DNA of 64,000 nucleotides. Origin: Flavobacterium okayamense (GTDB lineage: Bacteria; Bacteroidota; Bacteroidia; Flavobacteriales; Flavobacteriaceae). This document shows, in pieces, positions 41,637 to 50,147 of the stretch; within the stretch, counting starts at the first letter, position 1, and each line of letters begins with the position of its first letter. The translations under genes and the position numbers were made by a program. The notes under the pieces are model-generated. The model was given only the letters and a program-made list of their open reading frames with translations. It had not been told where the DNA came from and ran no database searches. The stretch is from contig NZ_AP024749.1 of NCBI RefSeq assembly GCF_019702945.1, positions 310,001 through 374,000 on the forward strand, in the 5' to 3' direction.

Positions 41637-44405
41637 CTATAAATTATACTTCAAACTCAATATAATATATCTTGGCTGTACGATATAACTTGAAAATGTA
41701 CTTGTTCCTCCTAATTGGCTGAAGCTATTTGTATTTAAAGCTTTTGTCTCTAATAAATTAGTTCCAGATAATTTCCACTCCCATTTGCTACCTTTCTTCA
41801 TATACATTAATGACGCCGATAAGAAGTCATATTCACTATCCACGGTTTTATCTTTACTTCTATTGTGGTAAAAACTATATTCTGAAACAAAAGAAAAAGC
41901 ATCTAAAAAGTAATATTCTAATTCTACAGATGGATTATCTGTATAGAAAATATTGGCTTGGTTATCATTTAAAGTAAATGCGTATTGTAAACTTAAATTA
42001 GGTAATTCTTTAAAATTTGTAGAAAACTTTGCGTTATAACTTTGCGTAACCGATTTTGTTGTTTGAACTTCGGTTGGATTATTCGTTGGATCTGTATCAG
42101 CATCAGGATACACACGAATGTTATTAAACTTACTCCAGTTAAAACTTGCTCCAACAGAAGCTTTATAATATTTTAAAAATGAACGTCCGTAATTTCCACT
42201 TGCAGAAAACGATTCGTCAGCAAAATTAGAATTTATATTTACTGATGAAGATGTTTGGTTAATTCCTGTTAACAAAGCTCTATTTTTAATAGCATCTACT
42301 TGTCTTGTATAATTAGCAAAAGCAAAAATATTCTCGAAATTAAACATGTTATATTTAAAATAACGTAAGCTATGCGATTGAGACAACGAGTTTTCTAAGT
42401 AACGATTTCCTTGAAACAAACTATTATAATTTGAAAACACATAACCTTCAGCTAACTTACTAATATCTGTAAAGTTGTTTGTTAAAGCATAATTATACGT
42501 TAATGTTTCTGATTTTTTAATTTGCCACAACGCATATAAATCTGGCAGAAAACGATTAAAGCTTTGCGTATTTTCAGTTCCCAATTGTGAATCTTTTGTG
42601 TTGTATTGATGCACACTGAAACCTGGTGTAAATGTAAATTCTCCTAAAATAAATTTATAATGCACACCTAAAAACACATCGTTAAAAGCATATCTAACAT
42701 TGTTGGAATTAATATCATCATTAAGATCGTTAACATTTCCATTATCTAAAATTTGAAAAATTGACGAATTGAAATTTTGATACGAATATGTATTTCCTAA
42801 GGTTAAGTTGATATTACTTTTTGGCGTTAGCATGTAATAATAATCAAATTTAGTGTCAACTTTATTTGTCTTGATAAAACGACTTTGATTCACATCGTTT
42901 CTAGCCTGACTTGTATCGTAATCTGTTCCTAAATTAAAGGGCTGAAAAGCTAAATTTGCATTATAAAAAGGATCCTCTTCTTGAAACAAATGTTGCATTT
43001 CAAAAGCAAAAACATTCTTTTCGTTTAAGGTATAATAATAATTTAAGTTTTGATTAATAGAAAATGGAGTTTGATTTTTATTTGAATAAACATCATTAAA
43101 AATACTTGCAGTTCCTGAATTATCAGTAATCGTTTGATTCGAAAACAAAGTGTTGTCTTCATTTTGTTTTGATAATTTCATTAACACATCATAATCTAAA
43201 TGTACTTTTTCTGAAGGAACATAACTAGAACTTAATTTAACTAATCCTAGGTTATTTTGTTGTTCAGTAAATGAGTTTTCATCATTAACAATTTTCGCTT
43301 CATTAGAAGGATCTTGCGTATCTACTCGAGTTGATCTCGAAATGTTTTGGATTTGCGTATCGTTTCCTAAAAATATTCCGAAACCACTCAACGTCCAGGC
43401 TTTACTTGGATTGTAGCTGAAATTAGCCGCGCCAAACTTAGTTTTAATATTTGCAGCTTGATTATTGTTTAACCCTAAGATTCCTAAATCATTAGAAGTA
43501 ACATTAAAAGAAGAACCTCCTTTACGCATCATACTTCTAAATCCTCCTGTAAACTTGAAATAATCTCTAGCAGTTAGTGGCAATTCACCTATATTATTAA
43601 TATTACCAATAACGTTTATGCTATATTTTGGACTATAGTAAAACAGCTTTGGATTAACTAAATGCCTATCTTCTTCATGTCCCACGCCAATTCCTGCAGT
43701 AATATCGCCAAACCAAAAATTCTTTTTACCTTCTTTTAGTTTGATATTAATAGCAATATTTTCTTCATTATTTTCTAATCCTTTTAAATTAGAAACTTCA
43801 TTATAATTACGTAATACTTGAATTTTATCTAAAGCATCAGCAGGAATATTTTTAGTAGCAATTTTAGTATCACCATCAAAAAAATCCTTTCCTTCCACCA
43901 TAACTTTTTGAACGGTTTTACCTTCTACTTGAATTTCACCATCTTTATTAACTTCAACACCAGGAAGTTTTTTCAACACATCTTCAAGCTTTCTTTCTGT
44001 TCCATTTGTAAAAGAATCTGAATTATAAATAATTGTATCTCCTGAAATGGTAACAGGCATTTCATATACCAATTCCACGTCATTTAATTGAACACCTTGG
44101 TTCATTTCAATATTATAAGTCATGTTTTCTCCTGAAGTATTAACTACTTTTTCATAGGTAGAAAAACCAATATAACTTGCTTTTAAGGTATAAGGTGTAT
44201 TCGCTTTTAGGTTTAATATAAATTTACCTTTATCGTTAGTAATTGCATAAGCATCCATGGCTTTGGTTTCGTTATTTATAGCCATAACATTAGCCATTTC
44301 TAAACCTAAACCTGTACTATCTTTTACAATTCCTTCAAAACGTATATTTTGAGAAAAGGCACTTATTGAAAGTGCCATAATCAGAAATAAAAATATTTTT
44401 TTCAT
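41637..44405 (-). CDS. TonB-dependent-receptor-like outer-membrane barrel
   Basis: The 922-residue protein has a signal peptide (1-18, SISAFSQ), a carboxypeptidase-regulatory-like domain (about 20-105), a plug-like region (about 125-225; DVLKKLPGVEVNKDGEIQVEGK) and a long beta-barrel ending ...YIILSKYNL-like (IILSLKYNL). It belongs to the outer-membrane beta-barrel family of Bacteroidota without a clear TonB box. It follows the GLPGLI gene by 8 nt on the same strand, a common pairing that suggests one transport or surface system of unknown substrate. Confidence 0.86.
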   Translation of the reverse strand: MKKIFLFLIMALSISAFSQNIRFEGIVKDSTGLGLEMANVMAINNETKAMDAYAITNDKGKFILNLKANTPYTLKASYIGFSTYEKVVNTSGENMTYNIEMNQGVQLNDVELVYEMPVTISGDTIIYNSDSFTNGTERKLEDVLKKLPGVEVNKDGEIQVEGKTVQKVMVEGKDFFDGDTKIATKNIPADALDKIQVLRNYNEVSNLKGLENNEENIAINIKLKEGKKNFWFGDITAGIGVGHEEDRHLVNPKLFYYSPKYSINVIGNINNIGELPLTARDYFKFTGGFRSMMRKGGSSFNVTSNDLGILGLNNNQAANIKTKFGAANFSYNPSKAWTLSGFGIFLGNDTQIQNISRSTRVDTQDPSNEAKIVNDENSFTEQQNNLGLVKLSSSYVPSEKVHLDYDVLMKLSKQNEDNTLFSNQTITDNSGTASIFNDVYSNKNQTPFSINQNLNYYYTLNEKNVFAFEMQHLFQEEDPFYNANLAFQPFNLGTDYDTSQARNDVNQSRFIKTNKVDTKFDYYYMLTPKSNINLTLGNTYSYQNFNSSIFQILDNGNVNDLNDDINSNNVRYAFNDVFLGVHYKFILGEFTFTPGFSVHQYNTKDSQLGTENTQSFNRFLPDLYALWQIKKSETLTYNYALTNNFTDISKLAEGYVFSNYNSLFQGNRYLENSLSQSHSLRYFKYNMFNFENIFAFANYTRQVDAIKNRALLTGINQTSSSVNINSNFADESFSASGNYGRSFLKYYKASVGASFNWSKFNNIRVYPDADTDPTNNPTEVQTTKSVTQSYNAKFSTNFKELPNLSLQYAFTLNDNQANIFYTDNPSVELEYYFLDAFSFVSEYSFYHNRSKDKTVDSEYDFLSASLMYMKKGSKWEWKLSGTNLLETKALNTNSFSQLGGTSTFSSYIVQPRYIILSLKYNL

Positions 44406-44413
44406 ACAATAAA

Positions 44414-45304
44414 TTAACGACCAAAGCCTCCTCTTCCACCTCTGTTTCCTCCACTACTTCTCCACATTTCACGCATTTCTTCCATTTTCTTTTTCACAGT
44501 TTCATCAAATTCTTTTTGAGAAACCTCTTTCCCTTTTGTAGGTGCTTTAATATCTACTTTATCTTTAGTATTTAAAACAATTTTTGAACACAAGATAGTT
44601 GTTTTACCATCATTCACTTCTAAAATTAAACCCGGTAACCCCCAATAATTTTCAGGACCTTGGTTAATAGGTATTTCAGGAGAATACCAAGCTGTAATTA
44701 TTTTTTCTTTTGGCATTTCCCACTGATCCATTAGATTTGTTGTTGATGTTTTTGTTGTGTCCTTTTTAGTTTCATTTTTATCTTCATCTTTATTTCCTCT
44801 AAATCTAAAATTTCTAAAATCAGACTCATCAATTGGAACAACAGCAGTTGCCTTAAAACAGTTGTAATTTCCAATCATGCGGCTTTCTCCTTCTAATTTC
44901 CAATCATATTTAGGCAAAGAATCTTTTATTAAGAACTCTTTTCCAAAGACTTCTTTATCTACTGTATAATTTTGTTCTTTTACATTTTTGAAATGGGTTC
45001 CTCCTCCACCCATCATGCTCATCATCATTCTTCCTCCTCCTTGACCAGGAGCTTCTAATTTTTCTTCTTCTTTATAAATAGATGAAGTTCTGTTGAAATT
45101 TAAAATAAAGGTTTTTTCAAATGCTTTTTGCATTCTTGCTTCGATATTCTTTTGCATTTCGGGTGTCAAATCTCGATTTTGAGACATTCCCTTCATAAAA
45201 TCTGCCGTACTGGTTTTAGATTCATATACGGCTATACCTTGAAAATCTTGTGCATTTGACAAGATCCCTGTTAAAATTGCAAATGCAAAAACTATTTTTT
45301 TCAT
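44414..45304 (-). CDS. GLPGLI family protein
   Basis: The 296-residue secreted or periplasmic protein has a signal peptide (1-19, GILSNAQ) and the name-giving GLPGLI motif at 222-227 (NYWGLPGLILEV). The middle contains a Gly/Met patch (GQGGGRMMMSMMGGGG, 88-103), and the C-terminus is Gly/Arg-rich (GGNRGGRGGFGR). The Met-rich patch could bind metal such as copper; that is an inference. Family function unknown. It starts the two-gene unit with the downstream barrel gene. Confidence 0.9.
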   Translation of the reverse strand: MKKIVFAFAILTGILSNAQDFQGIAVYESKTSTADFMKGMSQNRDLTPEMQKNIEARMQKAFEKTFILNFNRTSSIYKEEEKLEAPGQGGGRMMMSMMGGGGTHFKNVKEQNYTVDKEVFGKEFLIKDSLPKYDWKLEGESRMIGNYNCFKATAVVPIDESDFRNFRFRGNKDEDKNETKKDTTKTSTTNLMDQWEMPKEKIITAWYSPEIPINQGPENYWGLPGLILEVNDGKTTILCSKIVLNTKDKVDIKAPTKGKEVSQKEFDETVKKKMEEMREMWRSSGGNRGGRGGFGR

Positions 45305-45422
45305 TGTAAAAGGTTTTATTATATAGACTTATAAATTAGATATTTGTTACAAAATTTTATAAAAAATGTATCAAAATACATTAACTTTAGACTTTTCTAT
45401 TTAAGAATGGTTTAATTTAAAC

Positions 45423-46199
45423 ATGAAAAAAATTTATATAGTTGTTCTTTTTTATTTACCTCTATTCATTTTAGGTCAAAATAATATCTCTGTCAAACTA
45501 ATTGACTCAATAACTATAAAAACTGAAAAGTTTATTGGAAAAGATGTTTACGATAATTATTATTCTATATCGCAAAACACTTTTTTAAAAGAAAATAAAT
45601 CCCAAAAACTTAACTATCAAAATTTAACTTTAGGAAATCTTTATACTGTAGATTATTCAAATCCATTATTATTAGTTCTTTTCTATAAAGATTTTAATTC
45701 TGTTGTGCTTCTAGATCAACAATTAAATGAAGTACAAAAAATATCAGGAAATGATGTCGGATTAATTTTTGACATTATAGGTTTGGCTCGTCAAAATAGT
45801 TTGTGGTTCTATGATGCAGTAAATCAAAAATTCGGAATTTATAATTTCAAAGAAAACACATTTCAACTTATTTCAACTTATTTTCCTACAAAAATCAAAT
45901 ACTGGAAATCGTCTTATAATAGTTTAAATTTTATAAATGAAAATAATGAGGCTTTTACTTTAAATTATTTTGGAAAAATTCAAAACCTTGGTAATGTAAA
46001 ACAATCAGAATCAGCACTAATTATAGAAGAAAATAAAATCATTTTGAAACAAGAAGGCAAACTATATTTTCAAACACCTGAAAACATCACTGAGATAAAG
46101 ATTAGTCAAAAATCATTTGAAAATTTTTGTTTCAACGATGGAATTTTGTCTATTTTTACAAACGAAAAAGTATATAATTACAAAATAAATTTACCTTAA
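45423..46199 (+). CDS. Conserved secreted protein of unknown function
   Basis: The 258-residue protein has a signal peptide (1-18, LFILGQ) and a beta-rich body with blade-like repeats (VVLLDQQLNEVQKISG, LWFYDAVNQKFGIYNF), so a beta-propeller-like fold is possible. I do not recognise a named family. Its stop overlaps the start of the deoxynucleoside kinase gene (TAATG), so it is translated together with the dNK-folA pair, despite being a predicted exported protein. Confidence 0.65.
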   Translation: MKKIYIVVLFYLPLFILGQNNISVKLIDSITIKTEKFIGKDVYDNYYSISQNTFLKENKSQKLNYQNLTLGNLYTVDYSNPLLLVLFYKDFNSVVLLDQQLNEVQKISGNDVGLIFDIIGLARQNSLWFYDAVNQKFGIYNFKENTFQLISTYFPTKIKYWKSSYNSLNFINENNEAFTLNYFGKIQNLGNVKQSESALIIEENKIILKQEGKLYFQTPENITEIKISQKSFENFCFNDGILSIFTNEKVYNYKINLP

Positions 46200-46813
46200 T
46201 GCATATTGCTGTTGCCGGAAATATTGGAGCTGGAAAAACTACATTAACTAGATTATTAGCTAAACATTTTAAGTGGGAAGCTCATTTCGAAGATGTTGTT
46301 GACAATCCATATTTAGATGATTTTTATAATCAAATGGAACGTTGGAGTTTTAATCTTCAAATTTACTTTTTAAATAGCCGCTTTCGTCAGGTTTTACAAA
46401 TTCGTGAAACTGGAAAAACTACGATACAAGACCGCACTATTTACGAAGACGCTCATATTTTTGCACCCAATTTACATACAATGGGTTTAATGAGTAATCG
46501 TGATTTTAACAACTATCAATCTTTATTTGAATTGATGGAAAACCTTGTTGGCGCTCCAGATTTGTTGATTTACTTGCGTAGTTCAATTCCAAATTTAGTT
46601 AGCCAAATTCACAAAAGAGGTCGCGATTATGAAAATAGCATATCTATTGATTATTTGAGCCGATTAAACGAACGTTATGAAGCTTGGATTCAAACCTATA
46701 CCAAAGGTAAATTAGTTATTATTGATGTTGACAATATTAATTTTGTTGACAATCCTGAAGATTTAGGAAACATTATTAATAAAATTGATGCCGAAATAAA
46801 CGGTTTATTCTAA
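46199..46813 (+). CDS. Deoxynucleoside kinase
   Basis: The 204-residue cytoplasmic kinase phosphorylates deoxynucleosides for DNA precursor salvage. The P-loop GNIGAGKTT is at 7-15; the substrate-binding EDVVDNPYLDDFY block, catalytic-region DRTIYEDAHIF, and lid RGRDYE are present. These match the dGK/dAK branch of the dNK family. Its start overlaps the previous stop, and its own stop overlaps the folA ATG (TAATG), so all three are translationally coupled. A second dNK domain is fused to FolK at 10.3-11.5 kb. Confidence 0.92.
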   Translation: MHIAVAGNIGAGKTTLTRLLAKHFKWEAHFEDVVDNPYLDDFYNQMERWSFNLQIYFLNSRFRQVLQIRETGKTTIQDRTIYEDAHIFAPNLHTMGLMSNRDFNNYQSLFELMENLVGAPDLLIYLRSSIPNLVSQIHKRGRDYENSISIDYLSRLNERYEAWIQTYTKGKLVIIDVDNINFVDNPEDLGNIINKIDAEINGLF

Positions 46814-47301
46814 TGACGATTACTTTAATTGCTGCTGCAGCTGAAAATAATGCTTTAGGTAAAGACAACGATTTGGTTTGGCATTTACCTGACGACTTTA
46901 AACGCTTTAAAGCAATTACTAGCGGTCATTATATTATTATGGGACGAAAAACTTTTGAAAGTTTTCCTAAACCTTTACCTAATAGAACGCACATTATTAT
47001 TACGCGACAAAAAGAGTATCAAGTCCCAGAAGGCTGTTTAGTTGTTGCTAGTATTGAAGAGGCTTTACGAATTTCTCCTCAAGAAGAAGAAGTTTTTATC
47101 ATAGGAGGAGGAGAAATCTACAAACAATCTATTGCGTTAGCAGATAAAATTGAGTTAACACGCGTTCACACAGAAATTGAAGCCGATACTTTTTTCCCTG
47201 AAATTGACCTAAACCACTGGAAACTTTTAGAAGAAGAATACCACCCAAAAGACGAAAAACACCAATTTGATTTTACGTATTTAACGTATTTGAAAAAGTA
47301 A
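46813..47301 (+). CDS. folA: Dihydrofolate reductase
   Basis: Reduces dihydrofolate to tetrahydrofolate with NADPH, closing the cycle opened by thymidylate synthase. It has 162 residues. ENNALGKDNDLVWHLPDDFKRF contains the substrate Asp (D27-like), MGRKTFESF binds NADPH, and IIGGGEIY is the GG cofactor motif. It overlaps the deoxynucleoside kinase stop by one nt and is followed 9 nt later by a secreted hypothetical protein. Confidence 0.97.
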   Translation: MTITLIAAAAENNALGKDNDLVWHLPDDFKRFKAITSGHYIIMGRKTFESFPKPLPNRTHIIITRQKEYQVPEGCLVVASIEEALRISPQEEEVFIIGGGEIYKQSIALADKIELTRVHTEIEADTFFPEIDLNHWKLLEEEYHPKDEKHQFDFTYLTYLKK

Positions 47302-47310
47302 AGAGAGTGA

Positions 47311-47784
47311 ATGAAAAAAACTTTTTTAATATTAATATTATTCTTTTCAACCTTTACTTTTGGACAAACAATTACTGATATAACTAAAAGAGATACTATT
47401 TATATTTACTTCAAAGAAGGTGTTAATCAAAAAAAGAAAGAAGCTAATAAAAACAGTTATAGTGTTTTAGAAGAAAAATGTAACTATGAATTTAAATTTG
47501 ATAACCGAAACTTCATAAATTTATCTGAACGAAAATATTTAGACCTTGATAAGTATGATTCTAAAATTAAATCTGACATTAAATCTGTTAAAAAATCATT
47601 TTTAAGAAGAAATAAAGATATAATAATAGATTTAAATTTTATAAAGAAATATGGTTTAGAGCAAACTTATTTTTTAATACGAACAAAAAAAATCTATTTA
47701 ATTGATTCAAGCGAAACAAACTGTAATAAAATTTTATTAAAAGAGGTTGCATTTGGACGTGTAAGTTATTCCGCTCAAGAATAA
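47311..47784 (+). CDS. Hypothetical secreted protein
   Basis: The 157-residue protein has a signal peptide (1-18, STFTFGQ). The rest is Lys/Asn-rich, with no recognisable motif. Two Cys occur (KCNYEF and TNCNKI). Function unknown. It follows folA by 9 nt and is likely the last gene of that unit, as a terminator lies at 47856-47888. Confidence 0.6.
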   Translation: MKKTFLILILFFSTFTFGQTITDITKRDTIYIYFKEGVNQKKKEANKNSYSVLEEKCNYEFKFDNRNFINLSERKYLDLDKYDSKIKSDIKSVKKSFLRRNKDIIIDLNFIKKYGLEQTYFLIRTKKIYLIDSSETNCNKILLKEVAFGRVSYSAQE

Positions 47785-47855
47785 ATTATCAAAATTGTGT
47801 ATTTAGAAAAACTTTTATATTTTACACACAAATACCAATTACAATTTCATAAATC

Positions 47856-47888
47856 AAAAAAGCGTTAAGAATTCTTAACGCTTTTTTT
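47856..47888. terminator. Rho-independent terminator
   Basis: A perfect palindrome of 16-nt arms centred on GAATTC (47869-47874): AAAAAAGCGTTAAG and CTTAACGCTTTTTT. It ends the dNK-folA unit. Confidence 0.85.
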
Positions 47889-47928
47889 TAATGAATTTTA
47901 CACATGATGATATTTTAATTATTAATCG

Positions 47929-47936
47929 TATTTTTG
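47929..47936 (+). promoter_or_regulatory. Candidate -7 element for ubiE
   Basis: TATTTTTG, exact TAnnTTTG, 19 nt before the ATG. No TTG at the usual distance upstream. Confidence 0.4.
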
Positions 47937-47955
47937 TCTTCTCAAAAAATAGAGC

Positions 47956-48687
47956 ATGTCTAAAAATATTACGCCATATAAAGATTCAAACCTTGGAAAA
48001 AAAGAGCAAGTAGCTCAAATGTTTGATACTATTTCTGGAAATTATGACGGTTTAAATCGTGTTATTTCCTTTGGAATTGATGTAAAATGGCGTAAAAAAG
48101 TTTTAAAAATTGTTTCAGACAAACAACCGAAAACAGTTTTAGACATTGCAACAGGAACTGGTGATTTAGCAATTTTAATGACCAATACTTCGGCGGAAGA
48201 AATTATTGGTTTAGATATTTCAGCTGGAATGCTTGAAGTAGGTAAAAAGAAAATTGCTGAAAAAAAATTAGACAACAAAATTCAAATGGTTTTAGGTGAT
48301 AGTGAAAACATTCCTTATCCTGATAATTATTTTGACGCAATTACAGTTGCTTTTGGTGTTCGTAATTTTGAAACTTTAGAAAAAGGCTTAGCAGAAATTT
48401 TAAGAGTTTTAAAACCAAATGGCGTTTTTGTAATTTTAGAAACTTCAGTTCCTACTAAATTTCCTTATAAACAAGGTTACGCATTTCATTCAAAATTTAT
48501 TTTGCCTTTAGTTGGAAAATTATTTTCAAAAGACAAATCGGCTTATAAATATTTATCAGATTCGGCAAATGAATTTCCTTTTGGTGAAGCTTTAAACAAT
48601 ATTTTACGAAAAGTTGGGTTTATAGAAGTAGAAGACTTACCTCAAACGTTTGGGGTTGCAACCATTTACAAAGCTTCAAAAAAATAA
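47956..48687 (+). CDS. ubiE: Demethylmenaquinone methyltransferase
   Basis: A SAM-dependent C-methyltransferase for the last step of menaquinone synthesis (also called menG). It has 243 residues. SAM motif VLDIATGTGDLAI, the post-motif GLDISAGML, and the family signatures SFGIDVKWRKK and VAFGVRNFE are all present. Flavobacteriaceae respire with menaquinone, so methylation of demethylmenaquinone is the likely role. It is immediately followed by the PorT-like gene (1 nt after the stop). Confidence 0.95.
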   Translation: MSKNITPYKDSNLGKKEQVAQMFDTISGNYDGLNRVISFGIDVKWRKKVLKIVSDKQPKTVLDIATGTGDLAILMTNTSAEEIIGLDISAGMLEVGKKKIAEKKLDNKIQMVLGDSENIPYPDNYFDAITVAFGVRNFETLEKGLAEILRVLKPNGVFVILETSVPTKFPYKQGYAFHSKFILPLVGKLFSKDKSAYKYLSDSANEFPFGEALNNILRKVGFIEVEDLPQTFGVATIYKASKK

Positions 48688-48688
48688 T

Positions 48689-49381
48689 ATGAAGAAGTGG
48701 CTATTTTTACTTTTACTATCTAGTTCGGCATTTGCTCAGTTTGGTTTATTTGGTAAAGATCCTTTGGTAAATAAGGAAAACTTTGACAAGCAAAGAGTAC
48801 ATTGGGGTTATTATTTAGGCTTTAATATGCTCGATTTCAAATTTGATTATTTGTCAGTAACCGAAGATATTGAAGTGCAGTCGCAAACTGGTTTTAATGT
48901 AGGTTTAATAGGAAATTTAAGATTGAGTGATCATTTAGATTTTCGTTTTGAGCCAGGTTTATCAATAACGCAAAGAAATTTACTTTTTCCAAATTTTACT
49001 AATGAAATAGACCAATTAAGAGAAGTAAAATCAACGTACATACATTTGCCTTTTTTAATGAAATTTTCAGCAAAACGTACTGGAAATATTAAGCCTTATT
49101 TAATTGGTGGATTGTCAACTGCTTTAAATTTAGGAAGTAATGCAGATGCGCCTGATGATAATTCCAACCAACGCTTTAGAATGACAAAATGGTCTTCTTT
49201 TTATGAAGTAGGTTTCGGAATTGACATTTATTTTGAATATTTTAAATTCTCACCATCAATAAGAGGTGTTTTTAGCACCAAAGATGAATTAATTCGCGAT
49301 AACGACCCTAATAGTCCATGGACAAGTAATATTGGCGCCATGCAAACTCGCGGAATCTTTATCAATTTTGCATTCCATTAA
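48689..49381 (+). CDS. porT: PorT-like outer-membrane protein (type IX secretion / gliding)
   Basis: The 230-residue protein has a signal peptide (MKKWLFLLLLSSSAFAQ) and a predicted small beta-barrel (LDFRFEPGLSITQR, IHLPFLMKFSAKR, final FINFAFH). The opening FGLFGKDPLVNKENFDKQRVHWGYYLGFN and its place right after ubiE match flavobacterial PorT/SprT, needed for type IX secretion. I chose the ATG at 48689; the longer frame overlaps ubiE and hides the signal peptide. Its 3' end overlaps the convergent rRNA methyltransferase gene by 4 nt. Confidence 0.85.
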   Translation: MKKWLFLLLLSSSAFAQFGLFGKDPLVNKENFDKQRVHWGYYLGFNMLDFKFDYLSVTEDIEVQSQTGFNVGLIGNLRLSDHLDFRFEPGLSITQRNLLFPNFTNEIDQLREVKSTYIHLPFLMKFSAKRTGNIKPYLIGGLSTALNLGSNADAPDDNSNQRFRMTKWSSFYEVGFGIDIYFEYFKFSPSIRGVFSTKDELIRDNDPNSPWTSNIGAMQTRGIFINFAFH

Positions 49382-50112
49382 TTTCGCTTAAATTCACTTA
49401 GAATAATTGCCGTTGCTGTTGCAACATTTAAGCTTTCTGTTTGTTGTAATTTTCCAAACCTAGGAATAGCTATTTTTTGAATAACCAAATTTTGAATTGC
49501 TTCAGAAATTCCATTGGCTTCATTTCCCATTACAATAATTCCTTCTTTTGGTAATTCCTCATTGTAAATATTTTCGCCATCCATAAAAGTTCCAAAAATA
49601 GGCAAAGTGGTTCCTTTCAAAACTTTTTCTAAATTGGTGTAAACCACATTCACTCTAGAAATAGAACCCATTGTCGCTTGCACCACTTTTGGATTATAAA
49701 CATCAACCGTTCCTTCCGAACATAATAACGTTTCTATACCAAACCAATCGCATAAACGTATAATCGTACCTACATTTCCTGGATCGCGAATATCATCAAG
49801 AGCTAAAACTAAGCCTTCAATTTTATTTTCAGAAGCAATTGGCATCTTAATCTTAAAAACAGCCAAACAATCATTTGCAGTAGTTAAAACGCTTATCTTT
49901 TTTAACTCATTTGGAGTTATGGCATTAATTTTGCTTTCAGAAATTGTAGTAAAAAGCTTATCATTCGTTACAAACAAGGATTCTAATTCAAAGTTAGATT
50001 GCAACAATTCATCAATTACTTTTTTGCCTTCGGCAATGAACAATTGATGTTGTTTTCTATATTTTTTTTGCGTTAAACTCGTTATCAGTTTAATTTGGTT
50101 TTTACTTAGCAT
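49378..50112 (-). CDS. TrmH family rRNA 2'-O-methyltransferase
   Basis: The 244-residue SPOUT enzyme has an N-terminal L30-like RNA-binding domain (about 1-75: LTQKKYRKQHQLFIAEGKKV). The SpoU motifs are DDIRDPGNVGTIIRLCDWFG, IVMGNEANGIS and IPRFGKLQQTESLNVATATA. This two-domain layout is that of RlmB/TsnR-type enzymes acting on 23S rRNA. Unlike the 179-residue TrmH-type protein at 9.3 kb, it has the extra RNA-binding domain. Divergent from tamL. Confidence 0.9.
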   Translation of the reverse strand: MLSKNQIKLITSLTQKKYRKQHQLFIAEGKKVIDELLQSNFELESLFVTNDKLFTTISESKINAITPNELKKISVLTTANDCLAVFKIKMPIASENKIEGLVLALDDIRDPGNVGTIIRLCDWFGIETLLCSEGTVDVYNPKVVQATMGSISRVNVVYTNLEKVLKGTTLPIFGTFMDGENIYNEELPKEGIIVMGNEANGISEAIQNLVIQKIAIPRFGKLQQTESLNVATATAIILSEFKRN

Positions 50113-50128
50113 AAAAATTGTATTTTTG
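50095..50128 (+). promoter_or_regulatory. Candidate promoter of tamL
   Basis: TTG at 50095-50097 (inside the 5' end of the divergent methyltransferase gene), a 23-nt spacer, TATTTTTG at 50121-50128. The spacing is at the upper limit. It lies 19 nt before the TTG start codon. Confidence 0.45.
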
Positions 50129-50147
50129 ACTAACTATAGAAAGCGTC

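Noticed and set aside
48650..48688. Upstream extension of porT
   Set aside because: It overlaps ubiE and hides the signal peptide that begins at the ATG at 48689.
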